Below, piece after piece: positions 25,815 to 35,299 of a stretch of DNA of 64,000 nt. A program made the position numbers and the translations under genes. Numbering within the stretch: position 1 is the stretch's first letter; each line of letters starts with the position of its first letter. Under the pieces are notes generated by a model. That model made no database searches, had not been told where the DNA came from, and saw only the letters and a program-made list of their open reading frames with translations. The DNA comes from Cerasicoccus sp. TK19100 (GTDB lineage Bacteria; Verrucomicrobiota; Verrucomicrobiia; Opitutales; Cerasicoccaceae), in NCBI RefSeq assembly GCF_027257155.1, contig NZ_JAPWDU010000003.1:744001-808000 (forward strand), read 5' to 3'.

Positions 25815-26516
25815 CTATTGATCTCCTTGAGGCTCTTTAAGTTTGAAGTCTATTGTAAACGATCTCGGAGGAAACTGCATTGCATGTATTTCATTTCGAA
25901 ACTCGCCTAAGAGTAGAAAAATTTCTCGTAATTGGTCATTGTTAAAAGTGATTCTATCGCCTGGCTTGAACCACTTGATTAATTTACATTTAGCCATATC
26001 GCTATTCGCTAACCCAAGGGAGTGTACGATAGATGTTCTGAGATGCCGCATGTCACCCCAGAAGTCGCTTCTAACCTCTTTGTTTAAAATTTTCCTTGTT
26101 TCTTTGGAGTTTTCAGCATCAGCGTCCAATACTCCCATTGCTTTGCCAATTTCTATTCTTAAGAACTCTTCCCAATAAGCATAAGAAGATACAATAATCA
26201 TACTTCCGAGCGTTTGATAGTTTTTCCCATTCGGTTGGATGCGTGATCGAAATGCTCCTTGCGTCATAAGTGGTTTTAGGGACATCGCTTGGTAGTCGGT
26301 ACCGCCTAATGCTTTGTATGATATATGGAGCTTGTCTAGGGATTCTCTTTTAGCAAGAGGGTGATCCCCTAGAATTTCTTTTCTGAAATCTTGATGTTTT
26401 TCTAAGCGCTCATGAAGTAATTCGTACCCGACAATGCTGTCTAAGTAAAGAGCATGCAAGTCTTCTAAGAATTCACCAAAAAGGTAGTATAGCTCATTGA
26501 ATCTAGGATAGTTCAT
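25815..26516 (-). CDS. HEPN-like protein (putative toxin/RNase)
   Basis: 233 residues, mostly helical. The segment MRHLRTSIVHSLG contains R160xxxxH165, the RxxxxH motif of HEPN RNases, preceded by SSYAYWEEFLRIEIGKAM, similar in feel to MAE_28990-type HEPN proteins. AT-rich relative to neighbours, pointing to recent acquisition. A minimal nucleotidyltransferase gene lies 45 bp upstream on the same strand, the classic HEPN/MNT pairing in which the MNT partner neutralises the HEPN toxin, often by AMPylation. Assignment rests on motif and context only. Confidence 0.6.
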   Translation of the reverse strand: MNYPRFNELYYLFGEFLEDLHALYLDSIVGYELLHERLEKHQDFRKEILGDHPLAKRESLDKLHISYKALGGTDYQAMSLKPLMTQGAFRSRIQPNGKNYQTLGSMIIVSSYAYWEEFLRIEIGKAMGVLDADAENSKETRKILNKEVRSDFWGDMRHLRTSIVHSLGLANSDMAKCKLIKWFKPGDRITFNNDQLREIFLLLGEFRNEIHAMQFPPRSFTIDFKLKEPQGDQ

Positions 26517-26561
26517 TGAGTATGGTTGATGGAAATTATATGTGATAGCTCCGATCTTGAA

Positions 26562-26873
26562 CTATGCGGCATAAATCGTTTCCCGAGAGCGCTCGACTTC
26601 CGCTTGGAACAATGGGTTACGAAACTGCTTCTGCGTCATCAGGTCCACGGGGCGTTTGAAAATTTCTTCAAGGCGCATCTTGAAGCCCATGAATTGCTCA
26701 AAGGCTCCGGCGAAACCCTCACGTTCAAACTCAACAATTAAGTCAATATCCTGCACTTGATCTAGCGGTTTGCTCAGCACGGATCCAAATGCATGCAGCT
26801 GCTTTACGCGAAACTGTTGGCAAGCTTCGATAAATGCAGGATCGCTGAATATGCCAGAAGACATAGTAAACAT
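26562..26873 (-). CDS. MNT-type minimal nucleotidyltransferase (putative antitoxin)
   Basis: 103 residues (possibly started three codons later). Shows the polymerase-beta nucleotidyltransferase signature: HAFGSVLSKPLDQVQDIDLIVEF, with GS at 30-31 and Asp42/Asp44, exactly GSx10DxD. The domain is complete with little else, as in MntA antitoxins. Followed by the HEPN-like gene, with which it probably forms a two-gene toxin-antitoxin or phage-defence module. Confidence 0.8.
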   Translation of the reverse strand: MFTMSSGIFSDPAFIEACQQFRVKQLHAFGSVLSKPLDQVQDIDLIVEFEREGFAGAFEQFMGFKMRLEEIFKRPVDLMTQKQFRNPLFQAEVERSRETIYAA

Positions 26874-26990
26874 TGTTTGTCATTTGGGGCGTGAGTCAAT
26901 TTCTCAGTTATTAGCCTTTGCGTCTCTGCGTCTTGAGCGAGCGAAGTGAGCGAGCGTGAAAATATTGGGTATCTGCTTATGCTGACTCTC

Positions 26991-27728
26991 TTACTCACGA
27001 ATAACTTCCATTGCTTGTTGGATGACGGTTAATCCATCCGGCACTGCAGGCAACCCATTGTGCCCTGTCCCATACAACCAGCAGCGCACGCCGACTTCGT
27101 CGCAGCGCGCTTGGACGGCGCGGGCGTTGCGCGGATGGTGGATGAGGTCGAGGCGGCTCGCGCGGGTGTGGAGTAAGATCGGCGCGCCGCCTTTCTTGAT
27201 ATACGGTAGCACTTGGTGGACGCCGTAGGGTTGCTCCAGCGCGATGCAGAACGAGATGCTCAGCGGTTCGGCGTAGGTGGCCCATTCGGCGATGATCGCG
27301 CCTGCGGATGAGCCGCCTGAGATGAAGCGTGCGGGGTCCAGGTTGTATTTGGCGGTGCGTTCTTGCAAGAAGCGCACGGCGTTAGCGGCTTCGCGCATAA
27401 TTTTGAGGTAGGGCTCGGGGCCGTCGGTGCGTTTCGCGCCCAGATCGCCCAACAGCGGGTAGCCGACACTGGCCACCGCCACGCCGTCTTGGACCAGCGC
27501 GAGCAAGTCGCGGCGGTAGGGCATGTCGCGAACCTTGTTACCACGCATGAATGCCCCGCCATGAAACATGAGCATCAGCGGCGCAGGCGTATCAGCTTCC
27601 GGGAGCCAGAGGTCCAGCGTGCAGCGCGCAAAGGCGTCACTGTAGCATAGGTCGGGGTGCGTTGGTGGCGGCTTTGCCGTCGTAGAAGCCTGCCGATTGC
27701 GTAGTGTGGACAGGATACGCTGGAGCAT
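26991..27728 (-). CDS. Alpha/beta hydrolase (HSL-like esterase), cytoplasmic paralogue
   Basis: 245 residues. Oxyanion-hole motif HGGAF (56-60) and nucleophile motif GSSAG with Ser141 in SGGSSAGA; a C-terminal GTGHNGLP probably supplies the catalytic His. No convincing signal peptide. About half of its residues match the secreted esterase at 28.1 kb (TLDLWLP, VAVASVGYP, YNLDPxRF, GLPAxP), so the two are duplicates flanking a DUF4235 gene. Substrate unknown; likely an acyl ester. Confidence 0.85.
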   Translation of the reverse strand: MLQRILSTLRNRQASTTAKPPPTHPDLCYSDAFARCTLDLWLPEADTPAPLMLMFHGGAFMRGNKVRDMPYRRDLLALVQDGVAVASVGYPLLGDLGAKRTDGPEPYLKIMREAANAVRFLQERTAKYNLDPARFISGGSSAGAIIAEWATYAEPLSISFCIALEQPYGVHQVLPYIKKGGAPILLHTRASRLDLIHHPRNARAVQARCDEVGVRCWLYGTGHNGLPAVPDGLTVIQQAMEVIRE

Positions 27729-27779
27729 GCTCTACTAGTGGCTGCTCAGGGCGCTGCGGGCGACGAAAAATTGCGTCTA

Positions 27780-28076
27780 TCAGGCTTCGATTTCTTCCGC
27801 CGCTTCGCCGACCTCGCCCGCGTCTTCGATGGCACCTTCTCCCGCCACGCGGTGAATACCCTCTAAGGCCGCAAGTCTAGCCAAGCCGGCAATTGCTCCG
27901 GACGCCGCTGTCCACATGATGATTTCTTTCCAGTCGCCTTGGTTGAGGCGTTTCTTGTTGGGGGCTTCCCTGCCGGAGCCTTTTTCCCAGGCGGCGTTCA
28001 TGGTTTTGCGTGCGAGGATGCCAGCGCCGGCAACGCCGAGTGTCAGCAGGATCTTTTTAGAAAGTGAGGATGCCAT
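27780..28076 (-). CDS. DUF4235-family membrane protein
   Basis: 98 residues with two hydrophobic segments (KILLTLGVAGAGILA and IIMWTAASGAIAGLARLAA) separated by a basic loop with WEKGSGREAPNKKR, the DUF4235 pattern. Acidic C-terminal tail. Function unknown. Lies between two paralogous esterase genes on the same strand. Confidence 0.75.
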   Translation of the reverse strand: MASSLSKKILLTLGVAGAGILARKTMNAAWEKGSGREAPNKKRLNQGDWKEIIMWTAASGAIAGLARLAALEGIHRVAGEGAIEDAGEVGEAAEEIEA

Positions 28077-28145
28077 GGTAGTGAGTGGTTATCGCTAGTT
28101 ACATTAACGAAGCCACGGCCGGGAAAAAGTCAAATGGGGCGTCGG

Positions 28146-28910
28146 CTACTCCGCTTGCCCAGCCCACACGGCGCGAATGATTTCCATGGCGTGCGGGATC
28201 AGCGCCTGTCCTTCGGGAATGGCGGGCAGGCCGTTGCTGCCACTGCCATAGAGGTAGCAGGTGACGCCTACTTCGTCGCATCGTTCTTTGATCGCGCGCG
28301 CGAATTGTGGGTGGTGGACGCAGTCGTTCTCGCCGGAGTAAGTGCAAAGAATCATCGGTGCGCCGCCTTCGCGAATGAAACCCTGGATCATCTCGACGCC
28401 GTAGGGCTGCTCCATGGGCAGGCAGGCGGAAATACCTAGCGGCTCGGCGTAGGTCAGGTAGATGGTAATCACTGCGCCAGCGGAAGAGCCGCCCACGACA
28501 AAGCGCTCGGGGTCGAGGTTATACTTGTCGGCGTTGGCTTGCAGGAAGCGAATCGAGTTCGCGGTTTCCATTAGAATGGTTGCGTAGTCCAGATTGCCTA
28601 TTTGCCCACCGGTCCCGCGGTCGCCGAGAAACGGATAACCAACGCTGGCCACCGCGATCCCGTCGTCGAGTAGCTGAAGCAGGGCCTTACGCTGAGGCAT
28701 GTTTCGTTCCTTGCTGCCAGCTTTAAAGCCGCCGCCATGGAACACGAGAATTAGTGGGGTGGGCTCATCGCTTTGCGGAAGCCACAGGTCGAGAGTGGAC
28801 CGGCCATAGGCTTCGCTGTAGCGCAGGTCGTCATAAGTCGGAACCGGGGCGGACTTTGCGTTGCAAAGTAAACCTGCGAAAAGCGCTGCGCTGGCGATGA
28901 GTCTTTTCAT
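28146..28910 (-). CDS. Secreted alpha/beta hydrolase (HSL-like esterase)
   Basis: 254 residues from MKRLIASAALFAGLLCNAKS, a signal peptide, so periplasmic or extracellular, unlike its cytoplasmic paralogue at 27.0 kb. HGGGF oxyanion hole, VGGSSAGAV nucleophile elbow and GSGSNGLPA near the C-terminus; the position homologous to the paralogue's GTGHNG His is Ser, so the catalytic His may be one of HHPQF or absent. A short actttgc/gcaaagt palindrome (28853-28869) lies inside the signal-peptide codons. Confidence 0.83.
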   Translation of the reverse strand: MKRLIASAALFAGLLCNAKSAPVPTYDDLRYSEAYGRSTLDLWLPQSDEPTPLILVFHGGGFKAGSKERNMPQRKALLQLLDDGIAVASVGYPFLGDRGTGGQIGNLDYATILMETANSIRFLQANADKYNLDPERFVVGGSSAGAVITIYLTYAEPLGISACLPMEQPYGVEMIQGFIREGGAPMILCTYSGENDCVHHPQFARAIKERCDEVGVTCYLYGSGSNGLPAIPEGQALIPHAMEIIRAVWAGQAE

Positions 28911-28967
28911 GTGAAGTGTATTTATCACTTCGCACAGAGTTTTTACGCTGTCGAGCTAGCTGAGATA

Positions 28968-29092
28968 TGGAGTGCGCCAGCCCTCTGGCTTGCGTGAGCG
29001 GATGAAGCAACGATAAACAGAATCTGTTGCTGCACATTTCAATTCTCTTGTCGTTTGAAAATACGAAAGCGCCAGAGGGCTGGCGCACTCCA
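28968..29092. repeat. REPIN-like perfect 22-bp inverted repeat
   Basis: tggagtgcgccagccctctggc at 28968-28989 and its exact reverse complement at 29071-29092, 81 bp apart. Each arm contains its own GCCAG/CTGGC hairpin. It fills the gap between the SulP and esterase genes. Different family from the 1.6-kb and 7.3-kb repeats. Confidence 0.75.
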
Positions 29093-29116
29093 AACTTTGG
29101 CAAACGGTCCGGTTGC

Positions 29117-30901
29117 CTACTTCTTGTTGTCCGCGGCGAAGATGGTGATGTCGGCGGAGTCGATGCCGGTGATTTGCTGGGCTCGCTTCAGGGCGTCGCG
29201 GGTGGAGACGTTGGGATTGCCCGGACTGTAGCGGAAGAAGTTTTCCTCGCCCAAAAGTGTCATGAGTTCGGATTGCCGGAAGACGCGCTCGATGTCCTCA
29301 TGCGCGCCGCTGACGAGAATTTCGCAGCCCTTGTCTCGCGCGAGGGTGATGAGCTGTTGCAGGCTCATGGCGACGGTGGCGTCGAGGTGGTAGGCATTGC
29401 GCAGGCGCAGGATGATCGCCTTTTGCGTGGGGTGTTCGGCGAGGCGTCGCACCTGCTCCAGGAAGAGATCGCTGGAGGCAAAAAAGAGGTCGCCCTCCAC
29501 GTGGACAATGGCGATTTCCGGCCGGTCGTGCTGGCTGTCTTTTTCGATAAGCTCGCCGGATTCAGCAAAGGAAATTTCTTTCAGGTCGGGGCGGGCAGCC
29601 TTACGGATAAAGAACATCATCGAGGCGGCGGCACCGAGGTAAATAGCGGTATCCAGCGGTAGTATAAGGCCTCCGACGAAGGTCGCCAGGAAGACGGCGG
29701 CATCGCTCTTGGTCGTCTTGAGCATCAGCTTGATGTGGTCGCGGTTGATCAGCGAAATGCCCACCGTGATGACGAGCGCCGCCAGCGCCGGGCGCGGGAT
29801 ATACTGGATCATGCCACCCAGCAGAAATAGCCCGCCGATGAGCAGCGCGCCGCTGAAGATGCTGGACATCGCCGTCTTTGCGCCGGACTTGTAGTTGAGC
29901 ACGGATCGGGTCAGCGAGCCCGACACCGTCATACCCGAACCAAAGGCGCACACCATGTTGGCCGCGCCCATACTGAGCATTTGCTGGTTGAGGTCGATGC
30001 GGTCACCGGCCTGCGCGGCGAGTGTCTTGGCGATGGACGAACTTTCCAGCAGCGACAGAAACGCGATCGCCATCGCGGCGTTGGCGAGGATGTTGAGCTC
30101 ATTCCAGTTGAAGTGCGGCACCGATAGCGGCCAGTCCGAGGCGTTGACCGGAGCCAGCATTTCCACGCCGAGCCCTGCGGGCTTAAGCGCCGCCGTGAGC
30201 CCGCCCATGATGACGAGCGTCACCGCGACGGTCGGCAGGCCGGAAATTTTCTTTTTCACCGTTTTGGCGAGCGTGTAGTAGATGACAAGCGTGAGCACAC
30301 CGACGCCGATGGCGTGCCAGTTAGTCGTGGACGCCCAGTCTGCCTCGACGAGGCCAATGGCAAAGTTCCACATCGATTCGGCGAACGTCCCCGCTCGCGG
30401 CACGTGGAGGCCGAACACCGTCTTGAGCTGGTTGACGATGATCAGGCAGGCCGCCGCCGAAATATAGCCAATGACCACCGCGCGCGAAATGTACTGCGTG
30501 ATCGTGGCCACCTTGAAAAACGAGCCGATGATCATGAAGGCACCCACGAGTATCAGCAAAAACGGGAGGGCAATGACTGACTGCGCTGGAGTGTAGCCGA
30601 GTGTGAGAAATGTCGACAGCAGCATGACCGCGGTGGCGTTCGTCGGCCCAAGCATCACGAAGCGCGAGCTGGCGAGAAGCGGCCCGGTGATTGACGCGAG
30701 CGATGAGCAGAAGATGCCGATCTGCACCGGCAGGCCCGCGATCAGCGCATAGGCCATGCCCTGGGGGAAGTCCAGCAGCGCGACGTTCACAGCGGCACCG
30801 AGGTCGGCCTTGGCCTTCTTCAAGTTATACTCGCGCAGCGTTTTACGCAGCGGAAACAAATCTAACCCCCGGGAGCGCCACCATTGACGAATGTCGATCA
30901 T
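29117..30901 (-). CDS. SulP-family anion transporter with STAS domain
   Basis: 594 residues. N-terminal cytoplasmic stretch, then about 12-14 membrane helices starting with the SulP signature region [24 protein letters not shown] cytoplasmic STAS domain (about 455-560, [20 protein letters not shown] ... [14 protein letters not shown]) closes the protein. Likely a proton- or sodium-coupled importer of sulfate, bicarbonate or a dicarboxylate. It is divergent from the fumarase gene, which makes a dicarboxylate substrate worth considering. Confidence 0.9.
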   Translation of the reverse strand: MIDIRQWWRSRGLDLFPLRKTLREYNLKKAKADLGAAVNVALLDFPQGMAYALIAGLPVQIGIFCSSLASITGPLLASSRFVMLGPTNATAVMLLSTFLTLGYTPAQSVIALPFLLILVGAFMIIGSFFKVATITQYISRAVVIGYISAAACLIIVNQLKTVFGLHVPRAGTFAESMWNFAIGLVEADWASTTNWHAIGVGVLTLVIYYTLAKTVKKKISGLPTVAVTLVIMGGLTAALKPAGLGVEMLAPVNASDWPLSVPHFNWNELNILANAAMAIAFLSLLESSSIAKTLAAQAGDRIDLNQQMLSMGAANMVCAFGSGMTVSGSLTRSVLNYKSGAKTAMSSIFSGALLIGGLFLLGGMIQYIPRPALAALVITVGISLINRDHIKLMLKTTKSDAAVFLATFVGGLILPLDTAIYLGAAASMMFFIRKAARPDLKEISFAESGELIEKDSQHDRPEIAIVHVEGDLFFASSDLFLEQVRRLAEHPTQKAIILRLRNAYHLDATVAMSLQQLITLARDKGCEILVSGAHEDIERVFRQSELMTLLGEENFFRYSPGNPNVSTRDALKRAQQITGIDSADITIFAADNKK

Positions 30902-30957
30902 TGGTTCAGATTGAGGACCTCTGCCGTAGTGGGCACAAGCGCGAAATTTATCCGATA

Positions 30958-30981
30958 AGCGAATCTATTAAACTATTCGCT
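30958..30981. promoter_or_regulatory. Inverted repeat upstream of fumarase
   Basis: agcgaat-n10-attcgct, perfect 7-bp arms, immediately before ttgaca (30983-30988), a possible -35 box, in the divergent region between sulP and the fumarase. Could be an operator; no regulator is identified. Confidence 0.35.
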
Positions 30982-31047
30982 TTGACATTAGTAACGCTGA
31001 CGCCACGATGGCAGATGCTTGCCGCTTTCAACGAAACCACGACGATC

Positions 31048-32685
31048 ATGCCCACACCGGAATTTCACTATCAGGACGTCCTGCCGCTTGGCGAGGACCC
31101 GACTCAATACCGCCTGCTGACCAAGGAAGGCGTTTCTGTTGCCGAATTTGACGGCAAGGAAGTGCTGAAGGTCACTCCCGAGGCCCTGACGTTCCTCGCG
31201 CGCGAGGCCTTTAAGGATATCTCGTTCAAGCTGCGCCCGGCGCACCTTCAGCAGGTGGCCGCGATTCTTGATGACGAGGAAGCCAGCGAAAACGACCGCA
31301 TGGTGGCGCTCACCCTGCTGCGCAACGCCGAGGTGGCCGCGCACGGTATTTTGCCGTTCTGTCAGGACACCGGCACGGCGACCATCGTTGGCAAAAAAGG
31401 CCAGCAGGTCTGGACCGGCGGATGCGATGCCGAGGCGCTGAGCAAGGGCGTTTACGAAACCTACACGCAGGAGAATCTCCGCTACTCGCAGACGGCCCCG
31501 TTGGATATGTTTAAGGAGAAGAACACCGGCTGCAACCTGCCCGCGCAGATCGATCTCTATGCGACCGAAGGTGCCGCGTATAAGTTCCTTTTCGTCGCCA
31601 AGGGTGGTGGTTCGGCGAACAAGACCTACCTCTATCAAAAGACGAAGGCCGTGCTGAACCCGAAGGCGCTGGAGGCGTTTTGCATCGAGGCGATGAGCTC
31701 GCTCGGCACCGCAGCCTGCCCGCCGTATCACCTCACGTTCGTCATTGGCGGCACTTCGGCTGAAACCTGCCTGAAGACAGTCAAGATGGCGTCGACCAAG
31801 TTCCTCGACGAGCTACCGACGGAGGGCAATGACCACGGGCAGGGCTTCCGCGACCTGGAGTTTGAAGAGCTGCTTCTGCGCCGCGCGCGCGAGCTCGGCA
31901 TTGGCGCCCAGTTTGGGGGTAAATATTTTGCGCTCGATGTGCGCGTGGTGCGTTTGCCGCGTCACGGTGCCTCGTGCCCGATCGGTATCGGCGTGTCTTG
32001 CTCGGCCGACCGCAATGCGAAGGCGAAGATCACTAAGGACGGCATTTTCCTGGAGCAGCTGGAGGAGAACCCCGGCCAATACATTCCGGACGCGATGCGC
32101 CAGATCAACGACGCTGACCAGGCGATCAAGATCGACCTCAACCAGCCGATGGCCGACATCCTGGCCGAGCTGACCAAGCATCCTGTCACGACGCGGTTGT
32201 CGCTCTCCGGCACGATCGTGGTTGCGCGCGACATTGCCCACGCCAAACTGCAGGAGCGGATCGACTCCGGCGAGGGCCTGCCCGATTACATTAAGAACCA
32301 CCCGGTCTATTACGCCGGCCCGGCCAAAACGCCGAAGGGCTTTGCCTCGGGTTCGTTTGGTCCGACGACGGCTGGCCGCATGGATAGCTATGTGGGTCCG
32401 TTTCAGGCTGAAGGCGGCTCGATGGTGATGATCGCCAAGGGCAACCGCAGCAAGCAGGTGACGGATGCGTGTAACCAGTACGGCGGCTTTTATTTGGGCT
32501 CCATTGGTGGCCCGGCGGCGATCCTCGCGCAGAACAACATTAAGAAGGTCGAGGTGCTGGAGTATCCCGAGCTTGGTATGGAGGCGGTGTGGAAAATCGA
32601 AGTCGAGGACTTCCCCGCATTCATCCTCGTCGACGACAAGGGCAACGACTTCTTCCAGCAAATCAAAGGCTGCGCCGCCTGCTAA
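31048..32685 (+). CDS. fumA: Fumarate hydratase, class I (iron-sulfur)
   Basis: 545 residues, colinear with E. coli FumA/FumB over the whole length and unusually similar to them. Interconverts fumarate and malate in the TCA cycle using a labile [4Fe-4S] cluster. Cluster cysteines Cys105 (LPFCQDTG), Cys224 (TAACPPYH) and Cys318 (GVSC) occupy the same numbered positions as in E. coli. The start at MPTPEFHYQ is chosen because FumA begins the same way; the frame stays open for 119 more codons upstream without homology. Oxygen- and superoxide-sensitive by family. Confidence 0.96.
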   Translation: MPTPEFHYQDVLPLGEDPTQYRLLTKEGVSVAEFDGKEVLKVTPEALTFLAREAFKDISFKLRPAHLQQVAAILDDEEASENDRMVALTLLRNAEVAAHGILPFCQDTGTATIVGKKGQQVWTGGCDAEALSKGVYETYTQENLRYSQTAPLDMFKEKNTGCNLPAQIDLYATEGAAYKFLFVAKGGGSANKTYLYQKTKAVLNPKALEAFCIEAMSSLGTAACPPYHLTFVIGGTSAETCLKTVKMASTKFLDELPTEGNDHGQGFRDLEFEELLLRRARELGIGAQFGGKYFALDVRVVRLPRHGASCPIGIGVSCSADRNAKAKITKDGIFLEQLEENPGQYIPDAMRQINDADQAIKIDLNQPMADILAELTKHPVTTRLSLSGTIVVARDIAHAKLQERIDSGEGLPDYIKNHPVYYAGPAKTPKGFASGSFGPTTAGRMDSYVGPFQAEGGSMVMIAKGNRSKQVTDACNQYGGFYLGSIGGPAAILAQNNIKKVEVLEYPELGMEAVWKIEVEDFPAFILVDDKGNDFFQQIKGCAAC

Positions 32686-32724
32686 GGTGCAGTCTTAGGA
32701 TCTCCGATGCTTTGCTCTGTCTAT

Positions 32725-32745
32725 TAACTTTGCGATGCAGAGTTA
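32725..32745. repeat. Short palindrome taactttgc-gat-gcagagtta
   Basis: Nearly perfect 9-bp arms between convergent fumarase and dehydrogenase genes; related to the gcaaagtaactttgc palindromes elsewhere in the window. Confidence 0.45.
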
Positions 32746-33714
32746 ATACTGGAAGAGGATGCCCATGGTGTTCTCTCGCTCGCGGTTCGCGAGGTCGTAG
32801 GCACTCTGGGCGTCTTGGAAATCGACGCGGTGCGTGATCATGTCGCTGGTGTTGAAACGCTGGTCTTGCAGATAATCGAAGAACAGCTCCACCGCCGGGC
32901 GCGTCTCGAAGAGGCCGTCGTGCGCGCCGACGATGCGAATGCCGTGCACGATGACGCGTGGTGACAGGTGCTGCGAGGCCGGTGAACCGGTGTCACCGAG
33001 CACGACCACCGTGCCCCGCGGGCGGCAGCATTCCAGTGCGCTTTCAAAGACGGCGGCGACGCCGGTGGTGTCGATCACGATGTCCGGTAACTCGCCGTCG
33101 AAGTGTGCGGGCATATCGTCGATCACGGCATCGATACGTTGGCCGATCACGGCGTGGGCACCACCGCGGGTAGCCATCTCTTGACGGAGCGGTAACGGGT
33201 CGACGAGCACTGTGCGCCGCGCGCCACACACGCGGGCCCAGCGCAACGCCATTTGGCCGATTGGCCCGCCGCCGATGACAAGCACTCGGCTGCCCAAGCG
33301 AATTTCGCCACTCACGGCACCGGTGTAAGCGATCTTGGCCAGTGCAAACCAAGCCGCCTCGTCCGTCGGCACATTGTCGGGAATCGGGATGATCCGGTCT
33401 ATCCGGTTGGTCGTGTGCTCCTCCGCATGTGGAAGGCGGGCGGCGATTCTCTGGCCGGGCTTTAAGCCTGGCACATTGGCACCGGACTCAACGATCTCGC
33501 CAATCCACGAGTAGCCGGGCGTAAAGGGATACTTTGCCCACTCGTCCCAGTGGGTGCCGGGGTCGAACAGGCGGTTGTAAACGGTGTTTTCCGTGCCGGT
33601 GCTCATGAGGGAGCAAATGCCACGGGCGCGGATTTCATCGGGTGCCAGTGGCTTGGGGGCGATGGGGGCCAGGGCAAGCTGCTGCTTCCCGGTGAAGATG
33701 AGTTTCTGGGGCAT
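32743..33714 (-). CDS. Medium-chain dehydrogenase/reductase, zinc-ligand-poor type
   Basis: 323 residues from MPQKLIFTGKQQLALAP. GroES-like N-terminal domain and Rossmann domain with VLVIGGGPIGQMALRWARV; cofactor site ends in VDPLP. The usual catalytic zinc CGTD motif is replaced by LMSTGTENTVY and the structural four-Cys lobe is absent, as in BchC-like and related members. An NAD(P)-dependent oxidoreductase of unknown substrate, perhaps a sugar or polyol. Confidence 0.82.
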   Translation of the reverse strand: MPQKLIFTGKQQLALAPIAPKPLAPDEIRARGICSLMSTGTENTVYNRLFDPGTHWDEWAKYPFTPGYSWIGEIVESGANVPGLKPGQRIAARLPHAEEHTTNRIDRIIPIPDNVPTDEAAWFALAKIAYTGAVSGEIRLGSRVLVIGGGPIGQMALRWARVCGARRTVLVDPLPLRQEMATRGGAHAVIGQRIDAVIDDMPAHFDGELPDIVIDTTGVAAVFESALECCRPRGTVVVLGDTGSPASQHLSPRVIVHGIRIVGAHDGLFETRPAVELFFDYLQDQRFNTSDMITHRVDFQDAQSAYDLANRERENTMGILFQY

Positions 33715-33770
33715 GGCTAACTCTCTAGACCTGGCCATACTTGTTTGGCAAGTGTGTCTTGCCGGAAATG

Positions 33771-33800
33771 AAAAGCGCCGCCCAAATGGACGGCGCTTTG
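33771..33800 (-). terminator. Terminator after SYLF gene
   Basis: Stem aaagcgccg/cggcgcttt; on the minus strand the hairpin is followed by TTTTCATTT. About 35 bp beyond the SYLF stop. Confidence 0.75.
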
Positions 33801-33832
33801 TGGTGCAAAGTGATTAGGTTTGCCGAGCGAGC

Positions 33833-34531
33833 TTAGTCCTTCTTTTGCTGATAGGAATAGTCGCGCAGGAGGAGCGTCAGGCTCTCAGCGGCTGCCGGCA
33901 TGGATACGCGGCTACCGAGAATCCAGGCTGTGGTGATGTCTTCCTTGTCGTAAAGTTCGGCGTTGAACTTTTGGTTCGGCTTTACGATGCCACCGCTGAA
34001 GGCGACGCCAACGTCGAGGCCCTTGGTGGTTTCGTAGAGAAGGATGTCTGCCTTAGGCATGGTGCTGGCACCGAGAGAGGCACCGGTCGGGCCGGCAATG
34101 GCTTCGAGGCCTACGCCCCACTGGATCTCAGGGTCATCGAGGATGCCTTCGGCTTCGTGGTTCATCAGCACGGCGATGAGGTCCATCTGGCTGGCACCAA
34201 TCTGCAGACCAAGGCTACCGGAGGCCACGGTGTAGAATGCGGGTGGGCTCCAGCTTTCGATGTTGTTCTTGAACGCCACACCGGCACCTTCGCTGGCACC
34301 GAGGATGATGCCGCCGCGGGTGATGCGGAAGATCATGATGGCGTCGGCTTCAGAAAGCACTTCATCGGGGATGCGCTTCTTGGGGTTTGCCTGATTCTTT
34401 TCGAAAATCTTGGTGGCCTCCGCGATGAAGGTCTCCAGTTGTTCGTCGGTCGCGCTGGCGGTATCGTCGGCCTGCGCGGCGCTCATCATCAAACCGGCTG
34501 CGAGGCCGGCAATCGTTAGCATTTTCTTCAT
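33833..34531 (-). CDS. SYLF-domain lipid-binding protein, exported (paralogue 1)
   Basis: 232 residues with a signal peptide (MKKMLTIAGLAAGLMMSAAQA) followed by a SYLF/Ysc84 domain: ADAIMIFRITRGGIILGASEG, FYTVASGSLGLQIGASQMDLI and GVGLEAIAGPTGA. Family members bind phosphoinositides or other lipids. Paralogous to the gene at 35.3 kb (shared RGGIxxG and GSLGLQ/GSIGLQ blocks). Followed by a terminator. Confidence 0.88.
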   Translation of the reverse strand: MKKMLTIAGLAAGLMMSAAQADDTASATDEQLETFIAEATKIFEKNQANPKKRIPDEVLSEADAIMIFRITRGGIILGASEGAGVAFKNNIESWSPPAFYTVASGSLGLQIGASQMDLIAVLMNHEAEGILDDPEIQWGVGLEAIAGPTGASLGASTMPKADILLYETTKGLDVGVAFSGGIVKPNQKFNAELYDKEDITTAWILGSRVSMPAAAESLTLLLRDYSYQQKKD

Positions 34532-34624
34532 AGCGTGTATCTGTTTGATTGGTGCGGAATCCTTATTGAGTAAGGTTCACACGATAGAGTGGTGAGTGGT
34601 CGGAAAATTCCCTCCCGTGTGCGA

Positions 34625-35299
34625 TTAATCGGCGGTGGCGAGGTAAATTTCTTTGCCGAGAAACTTCGGCTCGGTGTTTAAAACGTGAATGTCCAGCACT
34701 GCCTTGACGCGGGCCAGCTGCTCGCGAACCTGTGTCTTGAAGCCAACGGCGTAGGACACGTCTTGCGCGGCGAAACCGGTCGCCTCCAGGCCGTGATGCT
34801 CGGCAATGTAAATGGCGCGCTCAATGTGGAAGGGCTGGGAAACAATGATGACCTCGTCGCAGCCGAAGATTTCCTTCGCGCGGACGACGGAGTCTAGCGT
34901 GCGGAAGCCGGCGTAGTCGCGGGCAATGTTGTCCTTGGGCACGCCACGCTTGATCAGGGCGAGCTTCATCGCCGTGCTTTCATCGTAGAAGTGATTTGGA
35001 TTCGAGCCGCTAACGAGCAGCCGCTCGACTTTGCCAGCATGGTAAAGCTCGGCGGCGGCATCCATCCGGTGCTCGAAGTAGAGGTTGGGGCGGCCATCGG
35101 AGAGCTCAGGGCTGGTGCCCAAGACCAAGGCTACTTCGCTCGGCTGCACGGCGTCGACATTGCTGGCGATGCGTTCGGCCGCAGCGCCTTGCACGACGTA
35201 GCGCGCATAGAAGATGAGGCCGGTTGCCAAGGCTCCACCTAGCACGCCTGCGAGGAGCAGGCGGCGGGTCCAAAGCTTAATTCGTGCGCGGTCGATCAT
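34625..35299 (-). CDS. SanA/YdcF-family (DUF218) envelope protein
   Basis: 224 residues: one N-terminal membrane helix (LLLAGVLGGALATGLIFYA), then the DUF218 fold with VALVLGTSPELSDGRPN, LLVSGSNPN, ARDYAGFRTLDSVVRAKEIF and IIVSQPFHIERAIYIAE. SanA homologues contribute to the envelope barrier. Its ATG overlaps the stop of the upstream SYLF gene (ATGA), linking the two in one operon. Confidence 0.9.
   Translation of the reverse strand: MIDRARIKLWTRRLLLAGVLGGALATGLIFYARYVVQGAAAERIASNVDAVQPSEVALVLGTSPELSDGRPNLYFEHRMDAAAELYHAGKVERLLVSGSNPNHFYDESTAMKLALIKRGVPKDNIARDYAGFRTLDSVVRAKEIFGCDEVIIVSQPFHIERAIYIAEHHGLEATGFAAQDVSYAVGFKTQVREQLARVKAVLDIHVLNTEPKFLGKEIYLATAD

Noticed and set aside
26804-26998. 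64-codon minus-strand frame next to the MNT gene
   Set aside because: Overlaps the MNT gene and a dispersed CTCTGCG/GAGCGAGCG repeat; no recognisable product.
30691-31047. N-terminal extension of the fumarase frame
   Set aside because: It overlaps the divergent SulP gene, and E. coli FumA homology starts exactly at the Met at 31048.
32743-33714. Zinc-dependent alcohol dehydrogenase
   Set aside because: The catalytic CGTD motif and the four-Cys structural zinc lobe are missing, so only a general MDR call is supported.
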